NCBI GenBank assembly: GCA_003158415.1
Contig: PMJA01000024.1
Coordinates: 1 to 6,146 of the forward strand
From: Methylobacter sp.
Lineage (GTDB): Bacteria; Pseudomonadota; Gammaproteobacteria; Methylococcales; Methylomonadaceae
Length of the DNA: 6,146 nucleotides
Reading direction: 5' to 3'
Shown: positions 1 through 5,811 of the stretch, piece by piece
How the letters are laid out: every line of letters starts with the position of its first letter
Numbering within the stretch: the stretch's first letter is position 1
Notes under the pieces: model-generated
The model's input: only the letters and a program-made list of their open reading frames with translations
The model's database searches: none
What the model was told of the DNA's origin: nothing
Translations under genes and position numbers: made by a program

Positions 1-251
1 CCGACGCAGAGATTGCGAGCCAGGTTTGTGAAAAAGGCACGCGCGGCAAGCCATTAACCGAAGAACAAAAGCTGTCAAACCGGACGAAGTCGAAAGTCAG
101 GGCTCGAGTCGAACATGTGTTTGGCGCACAGGCAGCAATGGGTGGGCATGTAGTACGCACCATCGGCTTGCAGCGGGCAAAGGTGAAATTTCAATTATTA
201 GAGGTTCCCTTATCACAATCCGCTTGGTTCTTGGGGGCGTCAGGACTTTAA
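1..251 (+). pseudogene. IS5-family transposase, 3' fragment with divergent end
   Basis: The frame starting at base 3 is open from the window edge to a TAA at 249-251 and gives 82 residues. The segment KPLTEEQKLSNRTKSKVRAR followed by VEHVFG and then GGHVVRTIGLQRAKVK matches the conserved C-terminal part of IS5-family DDE transposases. The Glu in VEHVFG (codon at 111-113) is in the position of the last catalytic acidic residue. These enzymes cut and join the ends of their own insertion sequence. The usual C-terminal YN-x-RR-type motif is missing in this frame: after KVKFQLL the protein reads EVPLSQSAWFLGASGL. Another frame from 212 reads ITIRLVL, which resembles the expected ending, so a frameshift or replaced end is likely. 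The N-terminal part lies outside the window, so I cannot say whether the rest is intact. The family call is firm; the pseudogene call is an inference. Confidence 0.75.
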
Positions 252-252
252 T
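224..252 (+). promoter_or_regulatory. Possible sigma70-type promoter at the transposase end
   Basis: TTGGTT (224-229) and TTTAAT (247-252) are separated by 17 bases. The -10 box matches TATAAT at 5 of 6 positions and the -35 box matches TTGACA at 3 of 6. It would read outward from the transposase fragment into the gene at 365. A chance match is quite possible in this AT-rich stretch. No better promoter was found between 253 and 364. Confidence 0.22.
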
Positions 253-364
253 TACCATTTATTAGGTTTCCGCTGAACTAAACCTTAGTATCCCATCCTT
301 ACCCTACAAGACTTCTGCCATCCAGCTCCCTGAGACTAACCAAATTATTCACAAGAGTTATTAT

Positions 365-2305
365 ATGCAAAAAGCGCAAGCAGTGGCTGCTTTAGGCCAA
401 CAAAGGTTGATGTTACCCATCTGGGTCAAGGCGGCTTTGTCCGCCAATGATCGTCTTAAGGTTTTTCTAACCGTCTTGCAGGCTGCTTCCTCGCATGCCT
501 CACACCTAAACCGCGATCTGCCAGATTTGGCGACCGAGATCGCCGCCTCTGGACTAAATAGCAGATGGCTCCAAGATTTTGCAGCCACCGCAACCCGCAT
601 TGACGAAGAACTTTTTGTGCCTGACTTGTCCCGGCTTTCAAAATACCTAATGGACGAGCTTGAGACAATGGCTAGACCGGTTATTGAAACCACGAAGGCC
701 AATGCAGGGCCTCATTCCCGGGTACAACATTGGCTCGATTGGCTTGGCGCACTGCCTTCGGATCGTCTGAGTGACAAACAGGTCGAAGAACTCACCAATG
801 GTCGCCGAGGTGGATCAGACAGCTTACATTTACTGGTGATGGATCTACACAAGCAGCTCAACCATCTTTCCGGCGAATTGGCGAGCGAGGTGATTGACGG
901 TGCTAACGTTTGGGAACTGCAACCTGAGGATCGTAAACGTGTCGCTGCTTTCATGCGGGGACTTAACCAGACCGCAGTTCTGAAGTTCGATCATCCGGGT
1001 TTGGAAACTGCTGCCACGCGGGATGGCGAACGGTTGCTGCTACAAAATGACATTGGCACCAACGATGCGCATGTACTCGTACTCCAGGTGACCGCTCTCG
1101 CTATCACCCTGACTTATTCTGATCTACATCGTGGGCGTCTCGAATTTTTCCAGTCTTTGCTCACACCGTTCGGTGCAAAATGGTCGGGGTTGGAATCTCA
1201 TACCAGCGCTAACCTAAATGAGGGAGACGCGTATTCGGTAGCTACGGCCCTGTTCGATTGCCCTGATGAAAACACGCTCGAATCTGTCCTGGAAGGTATT
1301 GGCTCGCGGATTGTATTCCTGATCGATTGGAATCGTGCCCGCAAACGGTTAAAGGCGTTCGTTAAAAAAGCAGAAGCGATCACTATACTTGCCGAAGTTG
1401 CCAGGCTTAACGTGGGACACCGGGCGTGGTTGCAAGTGGGTGGAGAGAAACTGATTTTCGCGGCGATGCAGGCGGCGGGAGAAGGGGCGTTTCGGATTGG
1501 TGAAAGACTCGATAAAGTCATTGGTATTGCCGATGCACATGCCTTCTTGGTGGCTGTCATGGGGTTAGCCTGTAACGCATTGCGTGGGGGGCAACCGTCA
1601 GCTTTGGTGGCAGACGAAACCCGCATGTTGCTAGCCCAGCACGTTCGTCACCGCACTAACGAATTCGATTTACTTGCCGAGCACGCGGCTTACTGCCATG
1701 CCTTGGCGCAATCCGTTAGTGATGGTCTGGCGCACGGTGCCGAAACTTCGAGCAAGGCGGTACAAGAGCTTGCGGCGCGTGCAAAAGCGTGGGAACGTAA
1801 GGCCGACCACCTCGTGATGCAAGCACGCGATAAGGCAGAGCGTCAGCCCCGCTGGCGACCCATTGCCAGGCTTGTGGAACAATCCGACGATGTAGCCGAT
1901 GCACTTGAAGAGGCCGCTTTCCTGATTAGCCTGATTGCTGACCACCAAAAAGATTGGAACGCTGAGGTACGGAAAGTCCTGGCACGCTTAGCTACCATAG
2001 TGTCCCTGGCGACCCAGGATTATGTGAAGGCGTTGGCTATCGCCCGTACTCTGGGATTGGACAGCGAAGCGGTCGATAATGATGCTTTCCTCGCAGCAAC
2101 TTGGCAGGTGTTTCAAGCCGAACGACAATGCGATGCCTTGCTGCGCGAAGCGAGACGAGTGATTCTGAGGACATTAAAAGATGCTCCGTCATTGATGTTG
2201 GCTAATGACCTCGCGGCTGCATTGGAAGCCGCCTCTGATTTTTTACTCACGGCTGCATATACGCTGCGGGATGTTGCCTTTGACAAGGCTGGAGTCCGAG
2301 AATGA
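365..2305 (+). CDS. Helical protein with PhoU/DUF47-like C-terminal domain, partner of PPDK-like protein
   Basis: This encodes 646 residues with no signal peptide or clear membrane segment, so it is probably cytoplasmic. The ATG at 365 fits: a weak AAGAG lies 7 bases upstream, and the N-terminus (GQQRLMLPIWVKAALSANDR) looks like a genuine protein start. The C-terminal third (about residues 460-640) has the pattern of a PhoU/DUF47 tandem helical bundle: WERKADHL at 476-483, then RLVEQSDDVADALEEAA at 502-518, and a second similar unit with AERQCDALL at 585-593 and a LE-x-AxD helix near 620-625. Proteins with that bundle regulate or assist phosphate uptake. Residues 205-365 form a separate region with many polar residues (FDHPGLE, RDGERLLLQNDIG, DLHRGR, DWNRARKRL, GHRAWLQVGG); I recognise no named domain there. 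The stop overlaps the next start by ATGA, so the product is probably made with, and may act with, the PPDK-like protein. The operon is clear; the specific function is unknown. Confidence 0.8.
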   Translation: MQKAQAVAALGQQRLMLPIWVKAALSANDRLKVFLTVLQAASSHASHLNRDLPDLATEIAASGLNSRWLQDFAATATRIDEELFVPDLSRLSKYLMDELETMARPVIETTKANAGPHSRVQHWLDWLGALPSDRLSDKQVEELTNGRRGGSDSLHLLVMDLHKQLNHLSGELASEVIDGANVWELQPEDRKRVAAFMRGLNQTAVLKFDHPGLETAATRDGERLLLQNDIGTNDAHVLVLQVTALAITLTYSDLHRGRLEFFQSLLTPFGAKWSGLESHTSANLNEGDAYSVATALFDCPDENTLESVLEGIGSRIVFLIDWNRARKRLKAFVKKAEAITILAEVARLNVGHRAWLQVGGEKLIFAAMQAAGEGAFRIGERLDKVIGIADAHAFLVAVMGLACNALRGGQPSALVADETRMLLAQHVRHRTNEFDLLAEHAAYCHALAQSVSDGLAHGAETSSKAVQELAARAKAWERKADHLVMQARDKAERQPRWRPIARLVEQSDDVADALEEAAFLISLIADHQKDWNAEVRKVLARLATIVSLATQDYVKALAIARTLGLDSEAVDNDAFLAATWQVFQAERQCDALLREARRVILRTLKDAPSLMLANDLAAALEAASDFLLTAAYTLRDVAFDKAGVRE

Positions 2306-4134
2306 AATCACATGACCACCGCAACACAAAGCATAAAGCCGAATCGAAGCAATACCAGCCGTCTGAGAACTCGCTTCCGTGTAACGTTGATGCAAACACA
2401 ATAACTTCATCAAGGGCATTCACGCCTAGCCGACCAACAACGTTGCCTGTTTGCAATTCCCTGGATAGGTCGACGTCTGAGCCGGAGACGGCAAAGTTGC
2501 CTAAAGAGGTCTACCTGATTGGATGCGGTAGCTTGGCAGGAAACATTGATCAAGCCAGCGCAGAGACTATGGGTTTCAAGGCCTGGAATTTGCTGCGTAT
2601 GGCGCAAATGTCATTGCCTGTACCGCCTGCCTTTGTTTTGGGTACACATTACTGCGTTGACCCGGCAGCACATAAACAGGCAGCGAGTCCAAACCTGTGG
2701 AAAGCTGGTTTACAAGCATTGGAGCAGTCAACCGGACTGAGCTTGGGCGATGCCCGCCGCCCGCTATTGCTCTCAGTCCGATCCGGTGCGGCGGTTTCGA
2801 TGCCTGGAATGATGGATACATTACTGAATATCGGGCTGTGCGACAGGACAGTCGGTGGCCTATTACGTCAGACTGGCAACCCACGCCTGGTCTGGGATGC
2901 CTATCGGCGGCTCGTAGCCGCCTATGGAGAAGTTGTGGCGGGAATTTCAAGCCAACTGTTTGACGCTGCCACCAACACATTATTCGGTGCACGCGAAGAA
3001 CGTGATCTTGATTTTGCTGATCTTCGTACGCTCACCCTTCGGTTTCTCGATATCTATGCACAGGCTACGGGTCGGTTGTTTCCGCAAGACCCAAATCTGC
3101 AACTCGCTGGTGCGATTGAGGCCGTTTTTGCATCCTGGCAATCTCCCAAAGCATGCAAATATCGACTCCTCAACCAAATACCCGATGGACTAGGCACGGC
3201 GGTAACCGTGCAAAGCATGGTGTTTGGCAATGCAGGCGGGCAGTCCGGTTCTGGGGTAGGATTTACTCGCAATCCTGTCAACGGCGAACCGATGCTATGG
3301 GTGGACTTTCTATTCAATGCACAAGGGGAAGATGTGGTGTCCGGGCGGCGTAGTGCAAATGGACACAACGAATTGGCTAACGTCCTGCCTATTGTTTGGG
3401 AGGCTCTGCAGGACTGTGCCCGGCAACTTGAGCACACATTCGGAGACATGCAGGACTTCGAGTTCACCGTTCAAGAAGGCCAATTGTTTATGCTGCAGAC
3501 CCGTACCGGAAAACGCACAGCCTATGCCACTGCCCGTATAGCATTGGACCTGCTTGACGAAGGCCTGATTGATGCTGACATGGCTCTCAAACGCATTGCC
3601 GGACTGAATAGGAAAGCGCTTGCACGGCCTCATATCGTTTCCTCAAGTGGTGCAAAATTACTGCCTCTTGCAAGTGCTGCTTCTGCCAGCAGCGGCGTGG
3701 CAATAGGTGAAATTGCCCTTGATGAGGCATGTGCCATGTCCCGCCACAATGCCGGTGTGGCAGTTGTGCTGGTGCGTCGTGACGCGGAAACCAGCGACAT
3801 TGCCGCTTTGGAATTAGCCACGGGGCTGCTCACACAACGTGGTGCGCGCACCTCCCATGCTGCCGTAGTAGCCCGTCATCTGGGCAAGGTCTGTCTCGTC
3901 GGCTGTGAAGAACTACAAATTGACGAAGACGCACGCACAATCAAAGTTGGTGACACGACGTTACATGAGGGTGAGTTGTTGACGCTTGATGGCAACGAAG
4001 GTAATTTCTATGCCGGGGCTGTAAAGACTAAGATCGAATACCCGGTTGAACTTCTTGCACGGTTGGAATTACTCAAAAAAGAAGGTCAAGGCCCCTTGCG
4101 GTCTGGTAAGGTTGCAAAAACTCCATCCACGTAA
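2302..4134 (+). CDS. Short pyruvate,phosphate dikinase-like protein lacking the PEP/pyruvate domain
   Basis: PPDK converts ATP, Pi and pyruvate to AMP, PPi and PEP through a phosphohistidine. This 610-residue protein has the ATP-grasp nucleotide domain (about residues 70-440): YLIGCG 71-76, GFKAWNL 91-97, SVRSGAAVSMPGMMDT 158-173, GFTRNP 320-325, AQGEDVV 340-346, and DFEF plus LQTRTGKRTA (385-407). A phosphohistidine swivel domain follows (about 455-572), with LTQRGARTSHAAVVAR at 510-525; His519 would be the phosphorylated residue, and Thr517 matches the Thr controlled by the PDRP regulator in plant and bacterial PPDKs. The protein then stops, whereas full PPDK is about 870-880 residues with a C-terminal barrel that binds pyruvate and PEP. 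No barrel remnant follows in any plus-strand frame, so this is not a recent truncation. Residues 1-69 are an unusual Ser/Thr/Pro-rich extension. The ATG overlaps the previous stop (ATGA), with GGAG at 2291-2294. It may transfer phosphate to another acceptor or pair with a separate domain; the target is unknown. Confidence 0.9.
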   Translation: MKSHDHRNTKHKAESKQYQPSENSLPCNVDANTITSSRAFTPSRPTTLPVCNSLDRSTSEPETAKLPKEVYLIGCGSLAGNIDQASAETMGFKAWNLLRMAQMSLPVPPAFVLGTHYCVDPAAHKQAASPNLWKAGLQALEQSTGLSLGDARRPLLLSVRSGAAVSMPGMMDTLLNIGLCDRTVGGLLRQTGNPRLVWDAYRRLVAAYGEVVAGISSQLFDAATNTLFGAREERDLDFADLRTLTLRFLDIYAQATGRLFPQDPNLQLAGAIEAVFASWQSPKACKYRLLNQIPDGLGTAVTVQSMVFGNAGGQSGSGVGFTRNPVNGEPMLWVDFLFNAQGEDVVSGRRSANGHNELANVLPIVWEALQDCARQLEHTFGDMQDFEFTVQEGQLFMLQTRTGKRTAYATARIALDLLDEGLIDADMALKRIAGLNRKALARPHIVSSSGAKLLPLASAASASSGVAIGEIALDEACAMSRHNAGVAVVLVRRDAETSDIAALELATGLLTQRGARTSHAAVVARHLGKVCLVGCEELQIDEDARTIKVGDTTLHEGELLTLDGNEGNFYAGAVKTKIEYPVELLARLELLKKEGQGPLRSGKVAKTPST

Positions 4135-4309
4135 AATTGTTGTTGGCTGCGAGCCTTTCAGGCATATTTGCACCCCTATCAACAAAGGCAACCATACCCG
4201 CTTATTAGTAATTTATGGCTTTAACAAGGCAATATTTTGGAGCATGCAAAACTTGCGACCTGTACGATTAGATTTTTGGTAGGTACGCTTAATAAAATAG
4301 TAGCATAAT

Positions 4310-4326
4310 CAGCACACACAGTGCTG
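4310..4326 (+). promoter_or_regulatory. Inverted repeat upstream of small ORF
   Basis: CAGCAC (4310-4315) and GTGCTG (4321-4326) are perfect 6-base arms around ACACA. The repeat ends 4 bases before the GAGGAA ribosome binding site, so it could be an operator or an RNA hairpin that limits ribosome access. There is no T-run after it, so it is not a terminator. The role is inferred from position only. Confidence 0.4.
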
Positions 4327-4330
4327 TTTA

Positions 4331-4336
4331 GAGGAA
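4331..4336 (+). promoter_or_regulatory. Ribosome binding site for small ORF
   Basis: GAGGAA lies 6 bases before the ATG at 4343. It is a strong Shine-Dalgarno match and supports the reality and start of an otherwise unrecognised 89-residue gene. Confidence 0.7.
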
Positions 4337-4342
4337 GCCATC

Positions 4343-4612
4343 ATGCCTAACATAAAAGTTAAAATCGACGTCGGGTATAGCGAAACCGAAGACCCAGTGA
4401 CCGAAAGTGATAGCGTTGAAAGAATCGGTGACGGTTCATTCAAATTAGTTATTGGTCATGAATACGAATTTGATATCGATCGCTTGGAAAGAGCACTCCT
4501 GCAAGTAAATTATCCGGCATTACGAACCGCCTTATCCGAACATCTTGAACAAGCCTCTAAAAAAAAAGATAGGTGTACGAATAGTTTTTGTGTTCATCGT
4601 TTGATTAAATGA
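4343..4612 (+). CDS. Small acidic protein of unknown function
   Basis: I do not recognise this 89-residue protein. The good ribosome binding site, the isolated position with about 200 non-coding bases upstream, and the sensible composition support a real gene. Residues 1-50 look like a beta-rich segment with many acidic residues (IKVKIDVGYSETEDPVTESD, then GDGSFKLVIGHEYEFDID). Residues 47-73 look like a single amphipathic helix (RLERALLQVNYPALRTALSE onward). There is no signal peptide, membrane segment or cysteine pair in this core. After KKK the tail DRCTNSFCVHRLIK has a different character and follows a nine-A tract (4559-4567). One extra A would end the protein as SKKR followed by a stop, so the true C-terminus is uncertain. 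The base composition is more AT-rich than the upstream operon. Presumably cytoplasmic; transcription is probably separate from both neighbours. Confidence 0.65.
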   Translation: MPNIKVKIDVGYSETEDPVTESDSVERIGDGSFKLVIGHEYEFDIDRLERALLQVNYPALRTALSEHLEQASKKKDRCTNSFCVHRLIK

Positions 4613-4626
4613 GACGTGGGGCGTTT

Positions 4627-4642
4627 TGTGCTATAAAGCACA
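4627..4642. promoter_or_regulatory. Crp-like palindrome upstream of the Crp/Fnr-family gene
   Basis: TGTGC-TATAAA-GCACA has the layout of a Crp site (TGTGA-N6-TCACA) with the fifth base of each half changed symmetrically. Seven of the eight mirrored base pairs match. Its centre is about 79 bases before the ATG at 4714. No T-run follows on either strand, which argues against a terminator. A site for the regulator encoded just downstream, giving autoregulation, is an inference; it could also be an RNA hairpin with a 4-base loop at the end of the preceding gene. Confidence 0.45.
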
Positions 4643-4713
4643 TACCAAACCCCGTACATTTAACCTCATTGGTAGAGATATTCGATATTAACCTACAAAT
4701 ATAAATATTGCTT

Positions 4714-5439
4714 ATGACTGACTCACATAATCCTCGTAAAAACCATCTTCTCAACGCCCTGCCAGCAATCGAATACGAGCGCCTTTTTCCCCATCTGGAA
4801 CTGGTTCCTATGCTGCTCGGTGAAGTCCTTTGCGAGTCGGGAGACAAGTTACGTTATGCCTATTTTCCTACGACCTGTATCATATCGCTGCTTTACATCA
4901 TGGAGAATGGCGCTTCGGCAGAAATCGCCGTGATCGGCAACGATGGTATGATCAGTGTCACCCTTTTTATGGACGGTGGAACCATACCTAATCGGATCGT
5001 CGCGGTGAGCACGGGCTACGCCTACCGGTTGCGGAGACGACTATTCATGCAGGAATTCAATCGCTATGAGATGTTACACCGTTTGTTGCTGCGCTATACC
5101 CAAGCGCTGATTACCCAGATGGGGCAGACGGCGGTCTGCAATCGGTATCATTCGGTGGATCAGCAACTCTGCCACTGGCTGCTGATAAGCCTCGACCGGC
5201 TACCTGGGAGCGAATTGACCATGACCCAGGAATTGATCTCCCATATGCTCGGCGTGCGCCGCGAAGGCATCACGGAGGCTGCGGGGAAATTGCAGCGAGC
5301 GGGATTGATTTATTACAACCGTGGCCACATCACGATATTGGACAGGACTGGATTGGAAGAGCGGGTCTGCGAGTGCTACCAAGTGGTCAAAACGGAAACC
5401 AATCGCCTGCTCCCCTATCTTCAAAGGAGTGGGATATGA
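4714..5439 (+). CDS. Crp/Fnr-superfamily transcriptional regulator
   Basis: This encodes 241 residues, close to the usual size of Crp/Fnr proteins. Residues about 15-115 form the cyclic-nucleotide-binding-like beta roll (LFPHLELVPMLLGEVLCESG, YFPTTCIISLLY, then AEIAVIGNDGM). Residues about 117-150 fit the long dimerisation helix (LLLRYTQALITQMGQTAVCN). Residues about 168-210 are the winged helix-turn-helix (LTMTQELISHMLGVRREGIT, then KLQRAGLIYYNRGHITILDR). The Glu of the cAMP-binding GExG motif is not conserved (GNDG), and there is no N-terminal cysteine cluster for an FeS centre, so the effector is probably neither cAMP nor O2 via FeS. ATG 4714 is preferred; an in-frame TTG at 4708 is possible, and a TAA at 4702-4704 excludes anything earlier. 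No clear Shine-Dalgarno is visible. The stop overlaps the DUF2934 gene (ATGA). The targets are unknown. Confidence 0.92.
   Translation: MTDSHNPRKNHLLNALPAIEYERLFPHLELVPMLLGEVLCESGDKLRYAYFPTTCIISLLYIMENGASAEIAVIGNDGMISVTLFMDGGTIPNRIVAVSTGYAYRLRRRLFMQEFNRYEMLHRLLLRYTQALITQMGQTAVCNRYHSVDQQLCHWLLISLDRLPGSELTMTQELISHMLGVRREGITEAAGKLQRAGLIYYNRGHITILDRTGLEERVCECYQVVKTETNRLLPYLQRSGI
5424..5429 (+). promoter_or_regulatory. Ribosome binding site deciding the DUF2934 start
   Basis: AAGGAG lies inside the end of the regulator gene, 6 bases before the ATG at 5436. It fixes the start there rather than at an in-frame alternative at 5373. Confidence 0.85.
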
Positions 5440-5621
5440 AACATGAATCATTGCTTAATTATAGCGGCGACATTGACTTGAAAGGCGAATTTCGAAAAAT
5501 GGTTGCAGTCAATGCTTATTATAGAGCCGAAAAGAGAGGTTTTGAACCAGGTCATGAAATGGATGATTGGCTTGAAGCCGAGCAGGAAATAATGAATATC
5601 TATCGCTATTGGTTCCAGTAA
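5436..5621 (+). CDS. DUF2934 small protein
   Basis: This encodes 61 residues. The segment VAVNAYYRAEKRGFEPGHEM followed by DDWLEAEQEI (residues 23-52) matches the DUF2934 core, which is typically A-x-x-LAE-x-RG-x-x-x-G-x-x-x-DDWLEAE. These are short soluble proteins of unknown role, often beside regulatory or stress genes. There is no signal peptide or membrane helix; the composition is acidic and helical. The ATG overlaps the stop of the Crp-type regulator by four bases and has a canonical AAGGAG, so translation is coupled and the two proteins are probably made together. It is more AT-rich than the regulator. No function can be assigned beyond the family name. Confidence 0.88.
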   Translation: MKHESLLNYSGDIDLKGEFRKMVAVNAYYRAEKRGFEPGHEMDDWLEAEQEIMNIYRYWFQ

Positions 5622-5674
5622 ATTGCATTATGAAAGTCTTACCGGCAAAGTTTAATTAACAACGCTCAGTAACA

Positions 5675-5695
5675 GGGGTTGTAAGCCCTAACCCC
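5675..5695 (+). other. Weak hairpin after the DUF2934 gene
   Basis: GGGGTT (5675-5680) and AACCCC (5690-5695) form a GC-rich 6-base stem with a 9-base loop. It lacks a following T-run, so it is at most a weak or Rho-assisted 3' end for the plus-strand pair. The rest of 5622-5740 shows nothing I can name. Confidence 0.25.
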
Positions 5696-5740
5696 AGGAT
5701 GGGTAATATTAGCCTATTATGACCTCAATTACTAAAAGTG

Positions 5741-5776
5741 AAAAAATCAGGACAGATCAAAGGATTTGTCCTGATT
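5741..5776 (-). terminator. Intrinsic terminator for the minus-strand His-rich gene
   Basis: AATCAGGACA (5745-5754) pairs perfectly with TGTCCTGATT (5767-5776), and an inner ATC/GAT pairing continues the stem. On the minus strand the stem is followed by a T-run (the A-run starting at 5741), the classical Rho-independent layout. On the plus strand only AATTTC follows, so it may also halt plus-strand transcription but less efficiently. It sits between two convergent units. Confidence 0.85.
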
Positions 5777-5791
5777 AATTTCAAATAATGT

Positions 5792-5811
5792 AAGTAATCG
5801 TTCGATTACTT
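5792..5811. repeat. Perfect palindrome across the stop codon of the His-rich gene
   Basis: AAGTAATCG (5792-5800) and CGATTACTT (5803-5811) are perfect 9-base arms separated by TT. The minus-strand stop TAA (5808-5806) lies inside one arm. In RNA the 2-base gap means the innermost pairs must open, leaving a stem of about 8 pairs. It may protect the 3' end or assist termination at the larger hairpin nearby. Confidence 0.6.

Noticed and set aside
1198..1626. A 142-codon minus-strand open frame inside the PhoU-like gene
   Set aside because: It lies wholly antisense to a well-supported gene, and its Ser/Arg/Ala/Pro-rich composition is that of a shadow frame.
2576..2992. A 138-codon minus-strand open frame inside the dikinase gene
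   Set aside because: It is antisense to the conserved ATP-grasp motifs and has an implausible composition.
4145..4158. GGCT-GCG-AGCC stem followed by TTT after the dikinase stop
   Set aside because: A 4-base stem and three T are too weak to call a terminator.
4046..4282. A 78-codon plus-strand open frame running out of the dikinase end
   Set aside because: It starts inside the dikinase gene in another frame, has no ribosome site, and its translation resembles no PPDK barrel or other family.
4708..4716. TTG start for the Crp-type regulator
   Set aside because: The ATG two codons later is more likely and neither has a supporting ribosome site; kept only as an alternative.
4605..4847. An 80-codon minus-strand open frame over the regulator upstream region
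   Set aside because: It overlaps the start of the regulator, has no ribosome site, and shows no recognisable motif.
5373..5438. Longer DUF2934 protein starting at 5373
   Set aside because: It would overlap the regulator by over 60 bases without a ribosome site, while AAGGAG sits exactly before ATG 5436.
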